A stretch of 64,000 nucleotides of DNA from Zoogloea sp041917255 (lineage in GTDB: Bacteria > Pseudomonadota > Gammaproteobacteria > Burkholderiales > Rhodocyclaceae): assembly GCA_041917255.1 (NCBI GenBank), contig JAYRYA010000015.1, positions 30,010 to 94,009 on the forward strand, written 5' to 3'. Made by a program: the position numbers and the translations under genes. Below are positions 58,926 through 64,000 of the stretch, in pieces. Position 1 is the first letter of the stretch. Each line of letters starts with the position of its first letter. The notes beneath the pieces are model-generated. The model was not told the origin of the DNA. It made no database searches and saw only the letters and a program-made list of their open reading frames with translations.

Positions 58926-60095
58926 TCAGTGAAGGTGCTTGGGCATCTGCTCGGCCTGCTCTTCGGGCAACTCGGCGTGCACCGCCTCGCCCTCGGGCGA
59001 GGGGTACATCGGCGCGCCGCAGTCGTCGCAGTATTCCATCGGGAACTCGTTGTCGAGCACCAGGATGTCGGCGATCCCGCAACTGCGCAGGGTCGATTCG
59101 ATCTCGGCGAGGGTCTCGCTGCTCTCGTCCTCGGCACCCAAGAGCGGCCACACCACGCCGTGCACCACGTCATTGCCGGCGCGGCGGGTGAAGCCGATGC
59201 GGAACTCCTCGACCTGCCGCTCGAAGAACGGGGCGACCACCGCCCGCAAGCCGGCGGCCGGCGTATCCAGGGTGGTGGACAGAAACGCCACCGAAGCCTG
59301 GATCGAATACGGCCGGGAAGCCTTGTCGGCCTCGCGGCTGGCAGCAAAGTAGGCGTTGGGCAGCACGACCTCGAAGGCGCAGCCGGTGAGCAGCGGGGCA
59401 ATGCACGCGCCGCCCTGGGCACGCCATTGCTCCAGGGCTTGTTCGCGGGTGCAGTCTTCTTCCTGCCAGCGGAAGATCGGCGCGCCCTTGGGCACGATCA
59501 CCGCGCCCAGCAGATAACGGTTGTCCGACAGGAACTGGGCCGTCTCGGGCAGGCTTTCGGTCTTGATGTGCAGGTCGGTATCGCTGCTGGCGGCTTTGCC
59601 CAGGTGCGTGGCGAAGTCGGCGGTGGCGCAGTAGCCCTGGGGCAGCTGATCCGGGCTGAACAGAAAATCGGCCAGCGCCAGCTTCACGTCCTTGGCCAGG
59701 ATGTGGGCCTTGAGGTGCACCCGCAGGTTGGCCATCACCGCGGCGGCAATGGGTGTGGCGGGGATGCGGTAGCGACTCCATGCCATCACCGGGCAGGCGA
59801 TGAGGAGCACGTCGTGCTGCTCGTCGGATTTGAGCGCGCCTTCGGCCCGGGACTCGATCATGTCGGCGAGTTCGTCGTAGGCGTGGGCGCTGGCGGTGGA
59901 GAGGTGATCCAGCGCCGTGTTGAGGGCGTCTTCGTCCTCGGCGGCGAGCAGGGCATCCACGGCGCCGGCGAGGCGTTGGTCCCAGAAGTGGTCTTCGGCG
60001 CGGCTGCTGGATTCGGCCAGGCCGTTGGCGAGCCACAGGAGTTGTTCGGCGTCGCGGGGCAGTCCGCCACGGCGACCGAGTCGGTTACGTTTCAT
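58926..60095 (-). CDS. DUF2863 family protein
   Basis: The 389-residue protein starts MKRNRLGRRGGLPRDAEQL after a GGAG site and shows no signal peptide or membrane segment. It matches the betaproteobacterial DUF2863 family in length and in segments such as VLLIACPVMAWSRYRIP and FRIGFTRRAGNDVVHGVVWPL. Near the C-terminus MEYCDDCGAPMYPSPEGE holds a CxxC pair that might bind zinc. Function is unknown. Its presence supports a betaproteobacterial origin of the DNA. It ends at a terminator and seems to be transcribed alone. Confidence 0.8.
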   Translation of the reverse strand: MKRNRLGRRGGLPRDAEQLLWLANGLAESSSRAEDHFWDQRLAGAVDALLAAEDEDALNTALDHLSTASAHAYDELADMIESRAEGALKSDEQHDVLLIACPVMAWSRYRIPATPIAAAVMANLRVHLKAHILAKDVKLALADFLFSPDQLPQGYCATADFATHLGKAASSDTDLHIKTESLPETAQFLSDNRYLLGAVIVPKGAPIFRWQEEDCTREQALEQWRAQGGACIAPLLTGCAFEVVLPNAYFAASREADKASRPYSIQASVAFLSTTLDTPAAGLRAVVAPFFERQVEEFRIGFTRRAGNDVVHGVVWPLLGAEDESSETLAEIESTLRSCGIADILVLDNEFPMEYCDDCGAPMYPSPEGEAVHAELPEEQAEQMPKHLH

Positions 60096-60194
60096 CGGGC
60101 TCTCCTTGTTGATTCAGGGGTTTGACCGCGCGGAGGGCGCCATGATCCCGGCGGTTGCGTAGCAACCCGGTGGGCCCGACGGCGGTCTTCCTTT

Positions 60195-61019
60195 TTAGTA
60201 GGACTGCGGGTCGAGTCGGACTTCCTGCAGGATGATGGTGGAGATTTCTTCGATGGACTTGGCGGTGGAGTCGAGCCACTTGATGCCTTCGCGCTTCATC
60301 ATGCGCTGGGCGGATTCGATCTCGTGCAGACAGTTCTCAGGGGACGCGTAGCGGCTGTTTGGCCGGCGTTCCTGGCGGATCTGCGAGAGGCGATCCGGCC
60401 CGATGGTGAGGCCGAACAGCTTGCTACGATAGCGCGTGAGTTCGACCGGCAGGCGGTTGCGCTCGAAGTCTTCGGGGATCAGCGGATAGTTGGCAGCCTT
60501 GATGCCGAACTGCATCGCCAGATACAGGCTGGTCGGCGTCTTGCCGGAGCGCGACACGCCCACCAGGATCACGTCGGCCTCGGCCAGGTCGGCGTGGGAG
60601 ACGCCGTCGTCGTGGGCGAGGGTGAAGTTGATCGCCTCGATACGCTTCTTGTAGTCCTGGCTGTCGGCGATGCCGTGGAAGCGGCCGGCGGCATGGGTGG
60701 AGCGCTGGCCCAGTTCGTTTTCGAGGGGCTCGATGAACTGCTCGAAGAGATCGAGGAACAGGGCGTCAGCCTCGCGCAGCGCGGCGACGGCAGCGGGATC
60801 GACCAGGGTGTTGAAGACGATCGGGCGGATGCTGCTTTCGGCCGCCGCATCCTTGATGCGCTGGGCGCAGTCGCGGGCCTTGTCGGGGGAATCGACGAAA
60901 GGCAGGCGATGATTGCGGAAGCGGGTGTCGGGAAACTGGGCGAGCAGGCTGTGGCCGAGGGTTTCGGCGGTGATGCCGGTGCCGTCGGAGATGAAGAAAA
61001 CGTGGCGGGTCTGGCTCAT
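60195..61019 (-). CDS. ppsR: PEP synthetase regulatory protein (kinase/pyrophosphorylase)
   Basis: The 274-residue protein is of the DUF299/PpsR family: RHVFFISDGTGITAETLG at the start, HDDGV at about residues 136-140 and the P-loop GVSRSGKT at 154-161. It switches phosphoenolpyruvate synthase off by ADP-dependent phosphorylation of a threonine near the catalytic histidine, and on again by phosphate-dependent removal. Its target gene ppsA is divergent, 228 bp away. The ATG at 61019 starts the family consensus; the longer open frame is not conserved-looking. The ribosome-binding site is weak. Confidence 0.92.
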   Translation of the reverse strand: MSQTRHVFFISDGTGITAETLGHSLLAQFPDTRFRNHRLPFVDSPDKARDCAQRIKDAAAESSIRPIVFNTLVDPAAVAALREADALFLDLFEQFIEPLENELGQRSTHAAGRFHGIADSQDYKKRIEAINFTLAHDDGVSHADLAEADVILVGVSRSGKTPTSLYLAMQFGIKAANYPLIPEDFERNRLPVELTRYRSKLFGLTIGPDRLSQIRQERRPNSRYASPENCLHEIESAQRMMKREGIKWLDSTAKSIEEISTIILQEVRLDPQSY

Positions 61020-61247
61020 GGATGTGGCAGCTGAAAAATACGGAATCGCGCGCGCGGCCTGTGCCGGGCAATGGAGCATCTTATCCCATTCCAGCCCCGG
61101 CAAGCCGGCGAAGTCGCCCCGGGCCGGTGCGTGGCAGGCTGCACGCATTGGGATAAACCCTCAATGTGGCGCAGCAGCAAACCTCATACAATGCGCAGCA
61201 GAAAAGCATTCCAAATCTGTTTTCAATTTCTCCCAGGAAGATTTTTC

Positions 61248-63617
<2,370 letters not shown>

Positions 63618-63650
63618 TCGAGCGTTCGCGCTGACCAGTAGTACATGAAG

Positions 63651-63684
63651 CCGGCCCGTAGAAAGACGGGCCGGTTTTGTTTTG
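63651..63684 (+). terminator. intrinsic terminator of ppsA
   Basis: CCGGCCCGT at 63651-63659 and ACGGGCCGG at 63666-63674 form a perfect 9-bp stem with loop AGAAAG, followed by TTTTGTTTTG. It lies 33 bp after the ppsA stop. Confidence 0.9.
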
Positions 63685-63705
63685 TGGGTGGCGGTACCTG
63701 CGGAT

Positions 63706-63882
63706 GTAGGTCGGGTCAGCGCAGCGTGACCCGACATTCAATGACCGGTTGAGCCGTAGCCTGATGCGTCGTCGAACCGCATCGAACAATGCCACATCTC
63801 GGAAGCACGGCCTAATGGCTGGCCTTGGGTGGGTGATGCGGGTGCGTCGATGGCGTGTCGGGTTACGCTGCGCTAACCCGAC
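63706..63882. repeat. inverted pair of REP-like palindromes
   Basis: At 63706-63735 GTAG is followed by GTCGGGTCA, an 8-base loop GCGCAGCG and TGACCCGAC. At 63857-63882 a close copy lies in the opposite orientation: GTCGGGTTA, CGCTGCGC, TAACCCGAC. The loops are exact reverse complements. This family is different in sequence from the element at 18846 but has the same design of two head-on hairpins around a spacer of about 120 bp. Confidence 0.65.
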
Positions 63883-63917
63883 TCTAAGGACTTCCCCGTC
63901 AAGCACCATTTTCCATG

Positions 63918-63940
63918 ACCGGCCGCCAGGCCGGTTTTCC
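63918..63940 (+). terminator. terminator-like hairpin near the window end
   Basis: ACCGGCC at 63918-63924 and GGCCGGT at 63929-63935 form a 7-bp stem with a 4-base loop and are followed by TTTCC. It has no clear gene upstream on the + strand, so it may end a transcript that reads through the REP pair, or may be chance. Confidence 0.45.
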
Positions 63941-64000
63941 TTTCCTGCCTCCCTGCTTTTGTTTCCTGACGCCTGCACACACGCAACGGATCGGACAGAC

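Larger units (their letters stand above)
63618..64000. other. 383-bp non-coding end of the window
   Basis: After ppsA no gene is supported. The stretch contains two terminator-like hairpins (63651 and 63918) and an inverted pair of REP-like palindromes between them. The short open frames translate into repeat-derived peptides. Confidence 0.6.

Overview
The window is a high-GC, gene-dense stretch of chromosome with short intergenic gaps. It most resembles a denitrifying, motile betaproteobacterium of the Rhodocyclales type (relatives of Azospira, Zoogloea, Dechloromonas or Thauera). Pointers to this are a DUF2863 family protein, the divergent ppsR/ppsA pair, the recJ neighbour related to ApgM, nnrS and norE/norF-like genes, GTAG-headed REP palindromes and several intact intrinsic terminators. 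The lineage call is an inference from gene content. No rRNA, tRNA, CRISPR array, prophage or complete insertion sequence was recognised.

Layout. 1-4268: an envelope-glycan cluster (truncated methyltransferase, GtrA-like flippase, large polytopic protein, polyprenyl-phosphate type glycosyltransferase). 4269-5506: a lytic transglycosylase behind a strong sigma70-type promoter and a long T-tract-rich leader. 5615-10181: a leftward group with an aminotransferase, a CcdA-like thiol transporter with a periplasmic thioredoxin, a 2H phosphoesterase, a small exported protein and a membrane NERD protein. 10453-14265: four packed genes, an M6-type metallopeptidase with an unusual tail, an apparently degenerate ATP-grasp-like protein, an intact ATP-grasp ligase and a small protein. 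I recognise no characterised pathway here and consider it the best candidate for an undescribed system. 14402-23998: an mdtABC-oprM type tripartite efflux operon interrupted between its two pump genes by a 507-bp REP-bounded element.

24114-37756: a patatin-like lipase, a TauE/SafE permease, a chemoreceptor gene with an apparent N-terminal frameshift, an FMN-dependent 2-hydroxyacid dehydrogenase, a PiuC-type hydroxylase next to two TonB-dependent receptors (one behind a convincing Fur-box promoter), and a solute-binding/PAS/GGDEF sensor. 37849-43314: a nitrogen-oxide-linked cluster (nnrS, an FmdE-like protein, several small uncharacterised proteins, a LysR regulator, norE/norF-like subunits). 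43433-50339: a glycine-rich RRM protein, recJ and its neighbour, an SH3/pseudo-caspase/DUF4384 protein, and lolCD for lipoprotein export.

50527-64000: a second chemoreceptor behind a sigma28-type promoter, a potassium channel translationally coupled to a DUF2062 protein, comEC, an alpha/beta hydrolase coupled to a DUF599 protein, msrB, a DUF2863 protein, then the divergent ppsR and ppsA. The window ends in non-coding DNA with terminators and a second inverted pair of REP-like palindromes. Most genes are ordinary housekeeping or envelope functions. The accessory-looking points are the M6/ATP-grasp locus, the pseudo-caspase, the REP elements and the frameshifted receptor.
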